Shown piece by piece: positions 16,376 to 25,592 of a stretch of 64,000 nucleotides of DNA. A program made the translations under genes and the position numbers. The notes under the pieces are model-generated. The model was not told the DNA's origin, did no database searches, and saw only the letters and a program-made list of their open reading frames with translations. Every line of letters starts with the position of its first letter. Positions within the stretch are counted from its first letter, which is position 1. This DNA is from Marinibaculum pumilum (GTDB lineage: Bacteria > Pseudomonadota > Alphaproteobacteria > Ferrovibrionales > Ferrovibrionaceae): the NCBI RefSeq assembly GCF_042646425.1, contig NZ_JBHRTR010000009.1, positions 68,772 through 132,771 on the forward strand, given 5' to 3'.

Positions 16376-17683
16376 ATGGACAGCGAGATCATCGGCCTGC
16401 TGGGCCTGGGCGTCCTGGTGCTGATGCTGCTGGCCCGGGTGCCGATCGGGATCACCCTGATCACCGTCTCCTTCGCTGGCATCTGGGTGCTGATCGGCCC
16501 GCGGCCGGCCTGGGGCATCCTGTCCGCGGTGCCCTACGAGTTCGCGGCGAAATGGACCCTGTCCTCGGTGCCCATGTTCCTGCTGATGGGCTATGTCTGC
16601 TACCACGCCGGCCTGACGCAAGGGCTGTTCGCGGCCTGCCGGTCCTGGCTGGCGCGGCTGCCCGGCGGGCTGGCCATCGCTTCCGTCCTGGGAAGCGCCG
16701 GCTTCGCCGCGGTCACCGGATCTTCCGTCGCCTGCGCCGCCGCCATGGGCCGGATCGCGGTGCCGGAGATGGTGCAGAAGCGCTACGACCCGGCGCTGGC
16801 CACCGGCACCATCGCCGCCGCCGGTACTCTGGGCGCGCTGATCCCGCCCAGCATTCTGCTGATCCTGTTCGGCGTCTTCGCCGAGGTGCCGATCAGCAAG
16901 CTGTTCATCGGCGGCATCGGCGCCGGTGCGCTGACGGCGCTTCTGTATATCGCGCTGATCTGGGTGCGGGCCTCATTGAACCCGGAGCTGGCGCCACGCG
17001 AACCGGTGACGCCGCCGCTGTCGGAGCGGTTGGACCATCTGCGCGAGACCTGGCCGATCCTGCTGCTGCTGGTGGTGGTGATCGGCGGCATGTTCATCGG
17101 CCTGTTCACCGCCACCGAAGCCGGCGCGGTGGGGGCCTTCGCCTCCATCGTGATCGCCCTGGCGAAGCGGGCGCTCACCCTGTCCGCCTTCTGGGAGGCG
17201 GTGGTAGAGACCCTGACCACCACCGGCGCGCTGTTCGTGATCGCGGTCGGCGCCAACATGCTGACCCGCTTCCTGGCGCTGTCGGGGTCGGGCGAGCTGA
17301 TCGCCGACAGCGTGGTCAGCCTGCAGGCCGACCCGCTGCTGCTGCTGCTGGGCATTTCCGCCCTGTACCTGCTGCTGGGCATGTTCCTGGATCCGATCGG
17401 GGCGATGCTGCTGACCCTGCCGGTGCTGTTGCCCGTGCTGGACCAGAGCGGCATCGACCTGATCTGGTTCGGCGTCTTCCTGGTGAAGTTCCTGGAGATC
17501 GGCATGATCACCCCGCCGATCGGCCTCAATGTCTTCGTCATCAAGGGCGTGGTCGGCAACATGGCGAGCCTGACCACGATCTTCCGGGGCATTCTCTGGT
17601 TCCTGGCCGCGGACGCGGTGGTGGTCGCATTGCTGATCGCGGTGCCCGGGATCATTACCTGGCTGCCGGGCCTGATGGAATGA
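16376..17683 (+). CDS. TRAP transporter large permease (DctM-type)
   Basis: A 435-residue polytopic protein with the elevator-type DctM core. Recognisable elements are SVPMFLLMGYVCYHAG, the repeat GSAGFAAVTGSSVACAAAMG, TLGALIPPSILLILFG and the mirrored C-terminal half with GMITPPIGLNVFVIKG. It transports substrate delivered by DctP using the sodium gradient in characterised relatives. Its stop overlaps an ATG at 17680 in the frame of the carboxylase gene, showing that transporter and carboxylase are one transcription unit. Confidence 0.93.
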   Translation: MDSEIIGLLGLGVLVLMLLARVPIGITLITVSFAGIWVLIGPRPAWGILSAVPYEFAAKWTLSSVPMFLLMGYVCYHAGLTQGLFAACRSWLARLPGGLAIASVLGSAGFAAVTGSSVACAAAMGRIAVPEMVQKRYDPALATGTIAAAGTLGALIPPSILLILFGVFAEVPISKLFIGGIGAGALTALLYIALIWVRASLNPELAPREPVTPPLSERLDHLRETWPILLLLVVVIGGMFIGLFTATEAGAVGAFASIVIALAKRALTLSAFWEAVVETLTTTGALFVIAVGANMLTRFLALSGSGELIADSVVSLQADPLLLLLGISALYLLLGMFLDPIGAMLLTLPVLLPVLDQSGIDLIWFGVFLVKFLEIGMITPPIGLNVFVIKGVVGNMASLTTIFRGILWFLAADAVVVALLIAVPGIITWLPGLME

Positions 17684-17703
17684 CGAGACGACCGGAGGAC
17701 GGA

Positions 17704-20700
17704 ATGAGCGGGGTTGCCCCCAACCTGACGACGCACAGCGCAGGCGGCGGCCTGCCGCGGCGGCTGCTGATCGCCAATCGCGGCGAGATCGCGATCCGCA
17801 TCGCCCATGCGGCGGCGGAGCTGGGGATCGAGACGGTCGCCGTCTTTGCCGAGGACGATGCCGGTGCCCTGCACCTGCGCAAGGCGGACCGGGCGGTGGC
17901 GATCGGCGCGGCCGGCGTGCGCGCCTATCTGGACGCCGCGCGGCTGGTCGCGCTGGCGGCGGAAGCCGGCTGCGACGCCGTGCATCCCGGCTATGGCTTC
18001 CTCAGCGAGAATGCCGGTTTTGCCCGCGCCTGCATCGATGCCGGCCTGACCTTCGTCGGCCCGGCGCCGGCAACCCTGGACCTGTTCGGCGACAAGGCGG
18101 CGGCGCGACGCCTCGCGGCGGAGGCCGGGGTGCCGCTGCTGCCCGGCACCGGCGGCGCTACCAGCCTGGACGAGGCGGCCGCGTTTCTGGAGAACCTGGG
18201 GCCGGGCGGGGCGGTGATGGTGAAGGCCCTGGCCGGCGGTGGCGGCCGCGGCATGCGGGCGGTCACCGACCCGGCGGCGCTGGCCGACGCCTTTGACCGC
18301 TGCCGGGCGGAGGCGGAAGGCGCCTTCGGCCGCGGCGACCTTTATGTTGAGCGGCTGATCCGCAGCGCTCGCCATATCGAAGTGCAGGTGGTCGGCGACG
18401 GCAGCGGCGCGGTGGCGCATCTGTGGGAGCGCGAATGCACCATCCAGCGCCGCAACCAGAAGGTGGTCGAGATCGCGCCGGCGCCGGGCCTGAATGCGGC
18501 GCTGCGGCAGCGCCTGATCGACGCCGCCTGCCGGCTGGCCGGGCATGCTTCCTATCGCAACCTGGGTACCTTCGAGTTCCTGGTCGACCGCGACGCCGTC
18601 GGGTGTGACGGGGCGGATGCCGATGGCGCCTTCGCCTTCATCGAGGCCAATCCCCGCCTGCAGGTGGAGCATACGGTGACCGAGCAGGTCACCGGCCATG
18701 ACCTGGTGAAGCTGCAGCTGCGCATCGCCGGCGGCGCCTCCCTCGCCGAATTGGGCCTGGACCGCGACCCGGAACCGCCCCGCGGCCATGCCATCCAGCT
18801 GCGCATCAACGCGGAAAGCATGGATGCGCAGGGCGAGGTGAAGCCGGCCGGCGGCACCCTGTCCGCCTTCGAGATCCCCTTCGGCCCCGGCGTACGGGTC
18901 GATACCTGCGGCCATGCCGGCTTTCGCGCCAGCCCGAACTACGATTCGCTGCTGGCGAAGCTGATCGGCCATGCGCCCGGCGATTTTGCGGATGCGGTCG
19001 CGCGCACCTACCGCGCGCTCTGCGAGTTCCGCATCGAAGGGGTGGCGACCAACATCCCGGTGCTGCAGAACCTGCTGCGCCATCCGGCCTTTGTCGCCAA
19101 TGACGTCGATACCGGCTTCCTGCAGGCCCATGCCGCGGGACTGGCGCAGGCCGGCGACAGCCATCCGGTGCGCTATGCCGCGGCCGCGGCGGGTGAGGCG
19201 GTGGCCGCCGGTGCGGTCGCCCGGGCTGCGCCGGAAGGCACAGTCGCGTTGGCCGCACCGCTGCTGGGTACGGTCTCCGGCCTGCTGGTCGCCGAAGGCG
19301 ATGAGGTCCGCGCCGGGCAGCCGGTCGTCGTGCTGGAGGCGATGAAGATGGAGCATGTGGTCGCGGCGGAGACCGCGGGCCGCATCCATTCCCTGGCGGC
19401 GGCGATCGGCGACACGGTGGCGGAGGGCGGTGCGCTTGCCTTCGTCCTGCCCGGGGAGGTTGGCGATGGCGGCACCGCGGAGGATCGCCAGGTCGATCCC
19501 GATCACATCCGCCCCGACCTGGCGGAGACGCTGGCACGGATCGCGAAGACCCGGGACGAGGCGCGGCCGGCGGCGGTGGCGCGACGGCGCAAGACCGGCC
19601 AGCGCACCGCGCGGGAGAATATCGCCGACCTGGTCGATCCCGGCAGCTTCCTGGAATACGGCTCCCTGGTGCTGGCGGCCCGGCAGTCGCGCAACACGAT
19701 CGAGGAACTGATCGACCGCACGCCGGCCGACGGCCTGGTGGCCGGCGTGGCGACGGTCAACGGCGAGCTGTTCCCCGGCGAGCGCGGCCGCGCCGCGGTG
19801 ATGTCCTACGACTACACCGTCCTGGCCGGCACCCAGGGCATGAAGAACCACGAGAAGACCGACCGCCTGCTGGACGTGGTGCGCCGGCGGCGCCTGCCGT
19901 TGCTGTTCTTCACTGAGGGCGGTGGCGGCCGGCCCGGCGATACCGACGTGATCACCGCCGGCGGCCTGCACACGCCGACCTTCCACAACCTGGCGGGCCT
20001 GAGCGGCCTGGTGCCGCTGGTCGGCATCAATTCCGGCCGCTGCTTCGCCGGCAATGCCGCGATCCTGGGCTGCTGCGACGTCATCATCGCCACCGAGAAT
20101 TCGAACATCGGCATGGGCGGCCCGGCCATGATCGAGGGCGGCGGGCTCGGCGTCTTCAAGCCGGAGGAGGTCGGGCCGATGTCGGTGCAGGTGCCGAACG
20201 GCGTGGTCGACATCGCCGTCGCGGACGAGGCGGAGGCGGTCGCCGTGGCGAAGCAGTACCTGTCCTATTTCCAGGGGCCGGTGGCGGACTGGGACTGCGC
20301 CGACCAGCGGCTGCTGCGCCATGTGGTGCCGGAGAACCGGCGCCGCACCTACGAGGTGCGCGACGCGATCGACCTGATGGCGGATACCGGCTCGGTGCTG
20401 GAACTGCGCCGCGCCTACGGCATCGGCATGATCACCTGCCTGATCCGGGTGGAAGGCCGGCCGTTGGGGGTGATCGCCAACAATCCGCAGCATCTGGGCG
20501 GCGCCATCGACACGCCGGCGGCGGACAAGGCGGCGCGCTTCATGCAGCTCTGCGACGCCCACGACATACCGGTCATGTTCCTCTGCGACACGCCGGGCAA
20601 CATGGTCGGGCCGGAGGCGGAGAAGACCGGCCTGGTGCGCCATTGCTGCCGCCTGTTCCTGGTCGGCGCCAACATGACCGTGCCGTTCTTCACCGTCGTG

Positions 20701-21063
20701 CTGCGCAAGGGCTATGGCCTGGGCGCACAGGGGATGGCGGGCGGCGGCTTCCACAAGCCCTTGTTCCTGGTTTCCTGGCCCACCGGCGAGTTCGGCGGCA
20801 TGGGGCTGGAGGGCGCCGTGCGGCTGGGCTTCCGCGACCGGCTGGCGGCGATCGCCGACCCCGAAGAACGGGAGGCGGAATACCAGCGCCTGGTCGACGA
20901 GATGTATGGCAAGGGCAAGGCGCTGAGCGCGGCCTCCCTGTTCGAGATCGACGAAGTGATCGACCCCGCCGATACCCGCGCCTGGATCATGGGCTCCATC
21001 GACCAGGCGCCGGAGGGGCCGCCGCGGGACGGCAAGAAGCACGCCTGGATCGACGCCTGGTAG
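17704..21063 (+). CDS. Single-chain acyl-CoA carboxylase (biotin carboxylase-carrier-carboxyltransferase)
   Basis: A 1119-residue (about 120 kDa) protein with three parts in one chain. Biotin carboxylase occupies about 15-465 (LLIANRGEIAIRI, ATP-grasp GGGGRGM at 178-184, FIEANPRLQVEHT at 312-324). A biotinyl carrier domain spans about 513-585 with EAMKMEH (K548). The carboxyltransferase spans about 600-1119 (GGGGRPGDTD, then SGRCFAGNAAILG, and LCDTPGNMVGPEAEKTG in the second half). The size and order fit the single-chain long-chain acyl-CoA carboxylase (LCC) type. It should make a 2-carboxyacyl-CoA from an acyl-CoA, ATP and bicarbonate. ATG 17704 after CCGGAGGAC is preferred; ATG 17680 overlaps dctM. 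Confidence 0.93.
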   Translation: MSGVAPNLTTHSAGGGLPRRLLIANRGEIAIRIAHAAAELGIETVAVFAEDDAGALHLRKADRAVAIGAAGVRAYLDAARLVALAAEAGCDAVHPGYGFLSENAGFARACIDAGLTFVGPAPATLDLFGDKAAARRLAAEAGVPLLPGTGGATSLDEAAAFLENLGPGGAVMVKALAGGGGRGMRAVTDPAALADAFDRCRAEAEGAFGRGDLYVERLIRSARHIEVQVVGDGSGAVAHLWERECTIQRRNQKVVEIAPAPGLNAALRQRLIDAACRLAGHASYRNLGTFEFLVDRDAVGCDGADADGAFAFIEANPRLQVEHTVTEQVTGHDLVKLQLRIAGGASLAELGLDRDPEPPRGHAIQLRINAESMDAQGEVKPAGGTLSAFEIPFGPGVRVDTCGHAGFRASPNYDSLLAKLIGHAPGDFADAVARTYRALCEFRIEGVATNIPVLQNLLRHPAFVANDVDTGFLQAHAAGLAQAGDSHPVRYAAAAAGEAVAAGAVARAAPEGTVALAAPLLGTVSGLLVAEGDEVRAGQPVVVLEAMKMEHVVAAETAGRIHSLAAAIGDTVAEGGALAFVLPGEVGDGGTAEDRQVDPDHIRPDLAETLARIAKTRDEARPAAVARRRKTGQRTARENIADLVDPGSFLEYGSLVLAARQSRNTIEELIDRTPADGLVAGVATVNGELFPGERGRAAVMSYDYTVLAGTQGMKNHEKTDRLLDVVRRRRLPLLFFTEGGGGRPGDTDVITAGGLHTPTFHNLAGLSGLVPLVGINSGRCFAGNAAILGCCDVIIATENSNIGMGGPAMIEGGGLGVFKPEEVGPMSVQVPNGVVDIAVADEAEAVAVAKQYLSYFQGPVADWDCADQRLLRHVVPENRRRTYEVRDAIDLMADTGSVLELRRAYGIGMITCLIRVEGRPLGVIANNPQHLGGAIDTPAADKAARFMQLCDAHDIPVMFLCDTPGNMVGPEAEKTGLVRHCCRLFLVGANMTVPFFTVVLRKGYGLGAQGMAGGGFHKPLFLVSWPTGEFGGMGLEGAVRLGFRDRLAAIADPEEREAEYQRLVDEMYGKGKALSAASLFEIDEVIDPADTRAWIMGSIDQAPEGPPRDGKKHAWIDAW

Positions 21064-21102
21064 GCCCAGGCCGCCTGCGTGACAACGGGAGGGAGCACCA
21101 CG

Positions 21103-22716
21103 ATGACCGAGCCGCATATCGACCCGCGCATCGCAACGCCCGAGGACTGCGTGACCGGCGTCCTGATCGACCGCTGGGCGGCATCGCAGCCGGACAAGGT
21201 CTATGCCGTCTTTCCCGACGGCTCGGAATGGACCTATGGCGAGCTGCGTGACCGGGTGCGCCGCACGGCGCTGGGCCTGCAGCGGCTGGGGGTGCGGCAG
21301 GGCGACCATGTGGTGAGCTGGCTGCCGAACGGCCCCGACGCGCTGCGGGTCTGGTACGCGCTGAACTATCTGGGCGCGGTCTATGTCCCGATCAACATCG
21401 CCTATCGCGGCGGCCTGCTGGCCCATGTCATCGAGAATTCGGACGCCAGCCTGATCGTCGCCCATGCCGACCTGGCACCGCGCCTGGCGGAGGTCGACCG
21501 CGCGCAGCTGCGCACCCTGGTCTGCCTGTCGGGGAAACTGGAGGCCTGCGGCGACCTGGAGGTTCTGGGCGCCGATGTGCTCGATCCTGAGGAGGGGGAA
21601 CTGGCGCCGCTGGAGCGGCCGGTGATGCCCTGGGACACCCAGTCGATCATCTACACCTCGGGCACCACGGGGCCGTCGAAGGGGGTGATGTCGTCCTACC
21701 TGCACCTCTACACCACCGGCGCGGTGCTGCCGAACCTGACCGGCGACGACCGCTACATGGTGAACCTGCCGCTGTTCCATGTCGGCGGCACCCTGCCGGC
21801 GCATATCATGCTGGCCAAGGGCGGCTCGATCAGCATCGTCGAGAGCTTCAATACCGAGAGCTTCTGGCCGACGGTGCGCCGCACCGGCACCACTTTCGTC
21901 GTGCTGCTGGGGGTGATGGCGCAGTTCCTGGCGAAGCAGCCGCCGAAGCCGGACGACGGCGACAACCCGCTGCGCACTGTGATGCTGGTGCCGTTCGACT
22001 TCGACCAGCGCGAATTCTCGAAGCGGTTCGGGCTGCACTCCTTCACCGTCTTCAACATGAGCGAGATCTCCTGCCCGATCATCTCGGAGCTCGATCCGAC
22101 CCAGATCCATTCCGCCGGCCGGCCGCGGGCCGGCGTGGAATGCCGGGTGGTGGACGAGAATGACTGCGAGCTGCCGGCGGGCGAAATCGGCGAGCTGGTG
22201 ATCCGCGCCGACTGTCCCTGGACGATGAACCACGGCTACTACAAGAACTCGGAGGCGACGGCGCGCGCCTGGCGCAACGGCTGGTTCCATACCGGCGACG
22301 GTTTCCGCCGCGACGAGGCGGGCAACTTCTACTTCGTCGACCGGATGAAGGATGCGATCCGTCGACGCGGCGAGAACATCTCCTCCTACGAGGTGGAGGC
22401 GGAGGTGCTGGCCCATCCTGCGGTCAACGAATGCGCCGCCATCGCGGTGCGCAGCGATGTCAGCGAGGACGAGGTGATGGTGGTGGTTGCCCCGGTACCC
22501 GGCCAGGAGGTCGACCCGGCGGCGCTGCTGGAGTTCCTGATCCCCCGGATGGCGCATTTCATGGTGCCCCGCTTCGTGCGTATCGTCGACGAACTGCCGA
22601 AGACCCCGACACAGAAGGTGCGCAAGACCGTGCTGCGCGACGACGGCATCACATCCGACACCTGGGACCGCGAGGCGGCCGGCATCCGCATCCGGCGCGA
22701 GAAGCTGGGTGCCTGA
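21103..22716 (+). CDS. Acyl-CoA ligase, CaiC-like (AMP-forming)
   Basis: A 537-residue ANL-family enzyme. Core motifs are IIYTSGTTGPSKGV (182-195), FNMSEISCPI, the hinge region WFHTGDGFRRDEAGNFYFVDR and RRRGENISSYEVE, with PTQKVRK carrying the adenylation Lys near the C-terminus. The RRRGENISSYEVE form is typical of the crotonobetaine/carnitine-CoA ligase-like branch. It would activate a carboxylic acid to its CoA thioester. Its position between a TRAP importer and two carboxylases makes the imported acid the obvious substrate (inference). GGGAGGG precedes the chosen ATG. Confidence 0.92.
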   Translation: MTEPHIDPRIATPEDCVTGVLIDRWAASQPDKVYAVFPDGSEWTYGELRDRVRRTALGLQRLGVRQGDHVVSWLPNGPDALRVWYALNYLGAVYVPINIAYRGGLLAHVIENSDASLIVAHADLAPRLAEVDRAQLRTLVCLSGKLEACGDLEVLGADVLDPEEGELAPLERPVMPWDTQSIIYTSGTTGPSKGVMSSYLHLYTTGAVLPNLTGDDRYMVNLPLFHVGGTLPAHIMLAKGGSISIVESFNTESFWPTVRRTGTTFVVLLGVMAQFLAKQPPKPDDGDNPLRTVMLVPFDFDQREFSKRFGLHSFTVFNMSEISCPIISELDPTQIHSAGRPRAGVECRVVDENDCELPAGEIGELVIRADCPWTMNHGYYKNSEATARAWRNGWFHTGDGFRRDEAGNFYFVDRMKDAIRRRGENISSYEVEAEVLAHPAVNECAAIAVRSDVSEDEVMVVVAPVPGQEVDPAALLEFLIPRMAHFMVPRFVRIVDELPKTPTQKVRKTVLRDDGITSDTWDREAAGIRIRREKLGA

Positions 22717-23380
22717 CCGCGCCGCCACCGCCGGCAGTGCAGGCGCCGGCGGCGCGACTCCGATCCGGCGCCGCCAGGCCGACCGCCGGGCGGAGAGCGA
22801 CCGCCGGATGATGCGGGCGGCGATCTCCCTGATCGCCGCCAACGGCTCCAAGGGAGTCAGCATGGCGCAGATCGGCATGGCGGCGGGCTTCAGCCGCGGC
22901 CTGCCGGCGGAGCGCTTCGGCACCAAGCTGGCACTGCTGGAGGCGGTGGTCGATGTCATCGAGGCCTGGTTCACCCGCCGGGTGCCCGGCATCCTGGCCG
23001 GCCGGACCGGGCTCGCCGCGCTGGAGGCGCGGATCCTGGGCCATATGGAATCGGTCCGCGATTCCTCGGAAGCGGCGATCGCGCTCTACCACCTGATGGT
23101 GGAGGCGATGGCGACGGAGCCGGAGTTGCAGGCGCGCATCACCCGGCTCAACGCCGGCTATCGCGCCGGCATGCTGCTGCACCTGCAGGAGGCCCGGGCG
23201 GCGGGCGAGCTGCGGCCCGGGGTCGATATGGAGGCGCATGCGATGGCGATCGTCAGCGGCATGCACGGCACGGCGATCCAGGCGGTGATCGACGGCGAGA
23301 CCGCCGCCCTGGGCCCGCGCGCCAGATACCTGGCGGAGGTGCTGATCACGGCGATACGGGCGGAGGACGGGACGCGATGA
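22709..23380 (+). CDS. TetR-family transcriptional regulator
   Basis: A 223-residue regulator starting with GTG inside the end of the ligase gene (8-bp overlap). The HTH region is visible as MMRAAISLIAANGSKGVSMAQIGMAAGFSRG followed in family fashion by a helix LPAERFGTKLALLEAVV, in place of the more usual YYHF. The remaining helices form the ligand-binding and dimer domain. Being inside the carboxylase operon, it probably senses a pathway CoA ester or acid and represses the operon; the dyad at 14563-14580 is its best visible site. It overlaps the following carboxyltransferase by 4 bp. Confidence 0.88.
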   Translation: MPDRAATAGSAGAGGATPIRRRQADRRAESDRRMMRAAISLIAANGSKGVSMAQIGMAAGFSRGLPAERFGTKLALLEAVVDVIEAWFTRRVPGILAGRTGLAALEARILGHMESVRDSSEAAIALYHLMVEAMATEPELQARITRLNAGYRAGMLLHLQEARAAGELRPGVDMEAHAMAIVSGMHGTAIQAVIDGETAALGPRARYLAEVLITAIRAEDGTR

Positions 23381-24948
23381 GTGCGGCGACGACGGCGCAG
23401 GCGGAGATGCGCGACCTGCTGGACCTCCTGGAGGCGGAGCAGGCGCAGCTGGCCGATGCCGCGCGCCCCGACGCGGTGGCACGCCAGCACCGCCGCGCGG
23501 CGATGACCGCGCGGGAGCGGATCGCCGCGCTCTGCGACCCCGGCAGCTTCGAGGAGCTGGGCGGCCTGGTGCGCGAAGCCGCGGATGCCCGGCTCGACAA
23601 GCCGGCGGACGGCCTGGTCGCCGGCATGGCCCGCATCGACGGCCGCTGGGTGACGGTGATTGCGCAGGACTTCACCGTGCAGGGCGGTTCCTCCGGCGTG
23701 CTGGGCAGCGAGAAGATCGAGCGCGCGGCGAAGGGCGCGATGCGCCAGGGCACGCCGCTGGTGATGCTGCTGGACGGCGGCGGCCACCGCATCCAGACCG
23801 GCCAGGATTCACGGCATTTCGCGCTGGCCAACCCGCTGTTCCACGACCTGGCCCGGATGTCCGGCTGGGTGCCGATGGTGGCCGCGATGCTGGGCGCCGG
23901 CTTCGCCGGGCCGACCAACTATGCCGGCCTGGCCGATTTCGTGGTGATGGTGCGCGGCCAGTCCTGCATGGGCCTGGCGGGCCCGGCCCTGGTGAAGGCC
24001 GGCACCGGCGAGGAGATCGACATCGAGGCCCTGGGCGGCGCCGCGGCCCAGGTCGACCGCAACGGCCTGGCCGATCTCGGCGTTGCGGACGAGGGCGAAG
24101 CGCTGGATGCGGTGCGGCGCTTCCTGTCCTACCTGCCGTCGAACGCGCAAGAGCCGCTGCCGATGACCCCGGCACCGGCGGAGGATGCGGCGCGTGACGC
24201 AGGGCTGCTGGACCTGGTGCCGGCAAATACCCGCAAGGCCTATGACGTGCGCAAGGTGGCGGCGCTGATCGCCGACCCGGACAGCCTGTTCGAGATCAAG
24301 CCGACCTATGCCCGCAACGCGGTGACGGCCTTCGCCCGGCTGGGCGGCCGCCCCGTTGGCATCATCGCCAACCAGCCGATGCAGATGGGCGGCATGCTGA
24401 CCTCCCCCGCCTGCGAGAAGATCGCCCATTTCGTGGCAATCTGCGACGCCTATGGCCTGCCGCTGGTCTACCTGATCGACGTGCCCGGCTTCTCCATCGG
24501 CTCCGCGGCGGAGAAGAGCCAGCTGGGCCGCCGCAGCGCGAAGCTGATCTACGAGCTGGGCCATGCGACCGTGCCGCGGATCTCCCTGGTGCTGCGCAAG
24601 GGCTATGGCCTGGGCTATTTCGCGATGTGCGGCGGCCGCAGCTTCGACGCCGATGCAGCCCTCGCCTGGCCGACGGCGGAGATCTGCGCGATGTCGATCG
24701 AGGGCGCGGTGAACGTCGCCTACCGCAAGGAGATCGAGCGCAGCCCCGACCCGGAGGCCCGCCGCGCCGAGCTGGTGGCGGAGATGCGCGCCCGCATCAC
24801 CCCGCTGGGCGGCGCGGAGGGCTTCGGCCTGGACGACGTGATCGACCCCCGCACCACCCGCGCCCGCCTGATCGCGGTGCTGGAGCGCAGCCCCGCCCGC
24901 CGCCAGAACCCGATGCCGCCGAAGTTTCGGTCGATCGTGCCGATCTAA
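23377..24948 (+). CDS. Acyl-CoA carboxylase carboxyltransferase (beta) subunit
   Basis: A 523-residue two-lobed crotonase-fold carboxyltransferase. Features include MTARERIAALCDPGSFEELGG, ARIDGRWVTVIAQDFTVQGGS, GGGHRIQTGQD, and in the C-half PTYARNAVTAFARLGGRPVGIIANQP and LIDVPGFSIGSAAEKS. It lacks biotin carboxylase and carrier domains, so it needs partners. The fused enzyme 2.3 kb upstream and the free carrier at 2458 are the visible candidates. Having a second carboxyltransferase in one operon suggests two carboxylation substrates or a catabolic decarboxylation/transfer step. ATGA overlap with tetR. Confidence 0.9.
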   Translation: MSAATTAQAEMRDLLDLLEAEQAQLADAARPDAVARQHRRAAMTARERIAALCDPGSFEELGGLVREAADARLDKPADGLVAGMARIDGRWVTVIAQDFTVQGGSSGVLGSEKIERAAKGAMRQGTPLVMLLDGGGHRIQTGQDSRHFALANPLFHDLARMSGWVPMVAAMLGAGFAGPTNYAGLADFVVMVRGQSCMGLAGPALVKAGTGEEIDIEALGGAAAQVDRNGLADLGVADEGEALDAVRRFLSYLPSNAQEPLPMTPAPAEDAARDAGLLDLVPANTRKAYDVRKVAALIADPDSLFEIKPTYARNAVTAFARLGGRPVGIIANQPMQMGGMLTSPACEKIAHFVAICDAYGLPLVYLIDVPGFSIGSAAEKSQLGRRSAKLIYELGHATVPRISLVLRKGYGLGYFAMCGGRSFDADAALAWPTAEICAMSIEGAVNVAYRKEIERSPDPEARRAELVAEMRARITPLGGAEGFGLDDVIDPRTTRARLIAVLERSPARRQNPMPPKFRSIVPI

Positions 24949-24991
24949 GGGGGCAGCGGCAGGGCCGCATGAGCCGAACCCACGCCGTCGT

Positions 24992-25010
24992 CCTCGGGCC
25001 AAGCCCGAGG
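24992..25010. repeat. Palindromic dispersed repeat, copy 1
   Basis: CCTCGGGC-CAA-GCCCGAGG is a perfect 8-bp stem with a 3-nt loop, preceded by GTCGT and followed by AGGAC. Its core (CCTCGGG...CCCGAGG) is the same as in the composite repeat at 26541-26628. It could also stop transcription of the carboxylase operon, which ends 44 bp upstream. Confidence 0.6.
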
Positions 25011-25188
25011 AGGACGGAACCGGTGATGGTGTGGCGGGGAACCAACGGCCGCGACGCGGCCCTACGCCAGCCGCCGCGCCGTCGCACTCCCCGCCTTCGA
25101 CAGATCATCCTCACCGCAATCGCCGGCCATGGTGCCTGCACAGGGCGTGGAACTCCCGCTCCAGGCCGGCGGCAGGGCCTTTCGTACG

Positions 25189-25246
25189 CATATATGCAGG
25201 CAAATACCTGCATGTATTGACATGCAGGTATTGGCCTGCATATATG
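25189..25246. promoter_or_regulatory. Nested double operator of the arsR unit
   Basis: A 26-bp inverted repeat (25189-25214 against 25221-25246, one mismatch, 6-bp centre TATTGA) is built from two identical smaller dyads, ATGCAGG-N6-CCTGCAT at 25194-25213 and 25222-25241. Centres are 28 bp apart. The second dyad sits between and over the promoter elements, so binding of a dimer or tetramer would block RNA polymerase. The adjacent ArsR-family gene is the expected repressor. Confidence 0.75.
25217..25246 (+). promoter_or_regulatory. sigma70-type promoter of arsR-AHSA1-GFA unit
   Basis: A perfect -35 TTGACA (25217-25222) is followed after 18 bp by TATATG (25241-25246), 26 bp before the arsR start. 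Both elements lie inside the nested operator. Confidence 0.65.
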
Positions 25247-25271
25247 AATCTCGTCGCGGATGGAGACAGCG

Positions 25272-25592
25272 ATGGATGACGACAAGGTGTTCAAGGCCCT
25301 GGCCGATCCCGGCCGCAGGACCCTGCTCGATCGTCTTTGCGAAGCGAACGGTCAGACGCTCGGGCAGCTCTGCGAGGCCATGGACATGAAGCGCCAGTCC
25401 GTGAGCCAGCATCTCGACATTCTGGAACAGGCCAATCTCATCAGCACGGTGCGACGCGGGCGGGAGAAGCGGCACTTCATCAATCCGGTCCCGCTCTACG
25501 AGGTCTACGAGCGCTGGATACGGAAGTTCGAGGAAGGACGGCTGAGCCTGCTCCACGACCTGAAGCAGGAACTTGAAGGGAAGAACCGATGA
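25272..25592 (+). CDS. ArsR-family winged-helix repressor
   Basis: A 106-residue ArsR/SmtB-fold protein. The core is KVFKALADPGRRTLLDRLCEANG, with recognition helix MKRQSVSQHLDILEQANLI and wing VRRGREKRHFINP. The metal-site ELCVCDL motif is absent (LGQLCEAMDM is present), so classic arsenic or zinc sensing is unlikely. It belongs to the group commonly paired with AHSA1/SRPBCC proteins, as here. ATG 25272 is chosen because GGAG lies at good distance; ATG 25260 is possible. It should bind the nested dyads just upstream and regulate its own unit. Confidence 0.9.
   Translation: MDDDKVFKALADPGRRTLLDRLCEANGQTLGQLCEAMDMKRQSVSQHLDILEQANLISTVRRGREKRHFINPVPLYEVYERWIRKFEEGRLSLLHDLKQELEGKNR

Larger units (their letters stand above)
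24949..25271. other. Intergenic region with dispersed repeat and arsR control region
   Basis: The first part holds a palindromic dispersed repeat (24992-25010); the last part holds the nested arsR operator and promoter (25189-25246). Between them I see no gene with coding character, only GC-rich sequence with open shadow frames. Confidence 0.6.

Noticed and set aside
16783..22992. A 2069-codon open frame on the minus strand
   Set aside because: It runs antisense to the TRAP permease, carboxylase and ligase genes, and its translation is low-complexity His/Arg/Ala-rich. It is a shadow of GC-rich coding sequence.
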